From Gammaproteobacteria bacterium (GTDB taxonomy: Bacteria; Pseudomonadota; Gammaproteobacteria; HK1): a stretch of DNA of 7,743 nucleotides. The stretch is taken from assembly GCA_020444775.1 (NCBI GenBank), contig JAGRHX010000023.1, positions 1 to 7,743 on the forward strand. The letters are read 5' to 3'. Made by a program: the position numbers and the translations under genes. The notes under the pieces were generated by a model. It searched no databases. It was not told the origin of the DNA and saw only the letters and a list, made by a program, of their open reading frames with translations. The first letter of the stretch is position 1. Every line of letters starts with the position of its first letter. Below, one piece after another: positions 6,827-7,743 of this stretch.

Positions 6827-7102
6827 ACAAATGATGGGGCCAGGGACAGGACCATGGCCACGCCCGGTTCGATCGACGCCGCTGGACCGCCACCCCCCGC
6901 AAGACGGTCCGACATGCCCTGGCAAACAATGGTGCTTTCGAACCCGGCAGAAATGCAGCGCGAGTCGCCCCCGATTCCATTCGAAAATGCGCCGAACGGC
7001 AAAACACTCCGATTATTACCACGAACCGGCCACCAATATCACCTTGAAGCCGGCATCTTCGTGTTCAGATTGCGTAAATTCGACCCCTCCAGGCAGCCCG
7101 GC
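6827..7102. other. Non-coding gap between dapE and the cytochrome gene
   Basis: I find no convincing gene in this stretch. The short frames are shadows or the untranslated upstream extension of the cytochrome frame. It is locally more AT-rich than its surroundings at about 6975-7080. On the - strand AATAAT (complement of 7012-7017) matches 5 of 6 bases of a -10 box but lacks a good -35 at proper spacing. It probably holds the cytochrome promoter and the dapE 3' untranslated region. I see no convincing terminator after dapE. Confidence 0.4.
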
Positions 7103-7743
7103 TCAAGCCAGGCGCTTGCCGCCGAGGAGCCGCTCGGCTACCTCAAGGTAGAGCGCTGGCAAGCGTTCGAGCTCGTCGACGCCGACATGCTCGTCGATCT
7201 TGTGGATGCTGGCGTTGACCGGCCCCAGCTCGACCACCTCCGCACCAAGCGGCGCAATGAAGCGACCGTCGGAGGTACCGCCGGCCGTACTCGGCTCGGG
7301 GTGGCGACCGCAGACCGCGCCGACGGCCTCATTGACGGCGGTCCGCAGGGCACCCTCGGCAGTCAGGAACGGTTCCCCGGAGAGATCCCAGTCGATCGAG
7401 AAATCGAGCGCATGACGGCGCAGACAGGCTTCGACGCGCTCGCGCAGGCTGTCCGCCGTGCTCGCCGTGCCATAGCGGAAGTTGAACGAAGCGGTCAGGT
7501 GCCCTGGAATGATGTTGTTGGCGCCGGTTCCGGAATGGACGTTGGAAACCTGGAACGAGGTCGGTGGAAATCCCTCGTTGCCCTCGTCCCAGCGGGTCGA
7601 GACGAGATCGGCCAGGGCCGGCGCGAGGGCATGGATCGGATTGAGCGCCTTGTCCGGATAGGCGACATGGCCCTGGATGCCGCGCACCTCGAGATGACCG
7701 TGCAGCGATCCGCGCCGGCCGACCCGGATCAGGTCGCCGAGCG
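7103..7743 (-). CDS. dapE: Succinyl-diaminopimelate desuccinylase, C-terminal part (5' end outside window)
   Basis: The frame is open to the right edge, so 212 residues of the C-terminal part are present; the GTG at 7687 is internal. DapE is a cytoplasmic dinuclear zinc M20-family hydrolase. It converts N-succinyl-LL-2,6-diaminopimelate to LL-diaminopimelate and succinate in the lysine and peptidoglycan precursor pathway. Visible landmarks, numbered within the partial protein, are: [10 protein letters not shown] (20-29) of the lid/dimerisation domain, whose His reaches the partner's active site in the known enzyme; [10 protein letters not shown] (71-80); [10 protein letters not shown] (154-163); and [16 protein letters not shown] (171-186), whose His180 corresponds to the C-terminal zinc ligand. 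The match to the Escherichia coli enzyme as I remember it is close throughout, and the end at TGA 7105-7103 is at the usual place. The N-terminal zinc ligands lie outside the window. The 288-bp gap argues against co-transcription with the cytochrome. Confidence 0.96.
   Translation of the reverse strand, partial: LGDLIRVGRRGSLHGHLEVRGIQGHVAYPDKALNPIHALAPALADLVSTRWDEGNEGFPPTSFQVSNVHSGTGANNIIPGHLTASFNFRYGTASTADSLRERVEACLRRHALDFSIDWDLSGEPFLTAEGALRTAVNEAVGAVCGRHPEPSTAGGTSDGRFIAPLGAEVVELGPVNASIHKIDEHVGVDELERLPALYLEVAERLLGGKRLA

Noticed and set aside
6884..6910. Inverted repeat GGACCG...CGGTCC upstream of the cytochrome
   Set aside because: Only 6 bp of stem with a 15-base loop in GC-rich DNA; expected by chance and without a T-run.
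6815..6925. Longer start for the cytochrome at TTG 6925
   Set aside because: The 37 extra residues are Gly/Pro/Arg-rich, non-family-like, and would bury the signal peptide. TTG 6814 has a well-spaced GAGGT.
6931..6950. tRNA T-arm-like string (GGGTTCGAAAGC on the - strand)
   Set aside because: The T-loop lacks the expected pyrimidine and paired C at its 3' side, and no acceptor, D-arm or anticodon arm can be built around it.

Overview
The window is GC-rich, densely coding DNA from what looks like a gammaproteobacterium. I infer Lysobacterales (Xanthomonadales), possibly Rhodanobacteraceae or a Dokdonella-like lineage. The basis is the style of the penicillin-acylase and DapE proteins and the short '...IFxxGFE' carboxy ends of the secreted proteins, which I associate with that group from memory. 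No database search supports this placement.

Layout from left to right: (1) the 3' end of a penicillin acylase family gene on the + strand (1-618); (2) a compact, very stable hairpin (630-654) at the convergent junction; (3) two full-length tandem paralogues on the - strand (674-2686 and 2818-4821), each coding for a secreted protein of about 670 residues and unknown function, separated by 131 bp that contain a second hairpin; (4) on the same strand, a secreted pentaheme c-type cytochrome (4913-6814) that probably starts at TTG; (5) a 288-bp non-coding gap; (6) the 3' part of dapE (7103-7743, - strand, running off the window), coding for succinyl-diaminopimelate desuccinylase of lysine and peptidoglycan biosynthesis.

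The two edge genes are ordinary housekeeping or hydrolase genes. The centre is the unusual part: three consecutive genes on one strand for exported proteins that share a short carboxy-terminal motif, D-x-[IV]-F-x-x-[GS]-[FY]-[EDG]. It is identical in the two paralogues (DIIFQHGFE) and appears to occur twice in a row near the end of the cytochrome (DRIFANSFD then DTVFQQGYG). This suggests a common fate outside the cytoplasm (sorting, anchoring or processing), but that is inference. The paralogues carry a conserved four-cysteine core and a beta-rich C-terminal module that I recognise as belonging to a widespread family of uncharacterised secreted proteins. Whether they work with the cytochrome is not shown by the sequence; same-strand order and the shared tag are the only links. 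I saw no tRNA or rRNA gene, CRISPR array, transposase or phage gene.
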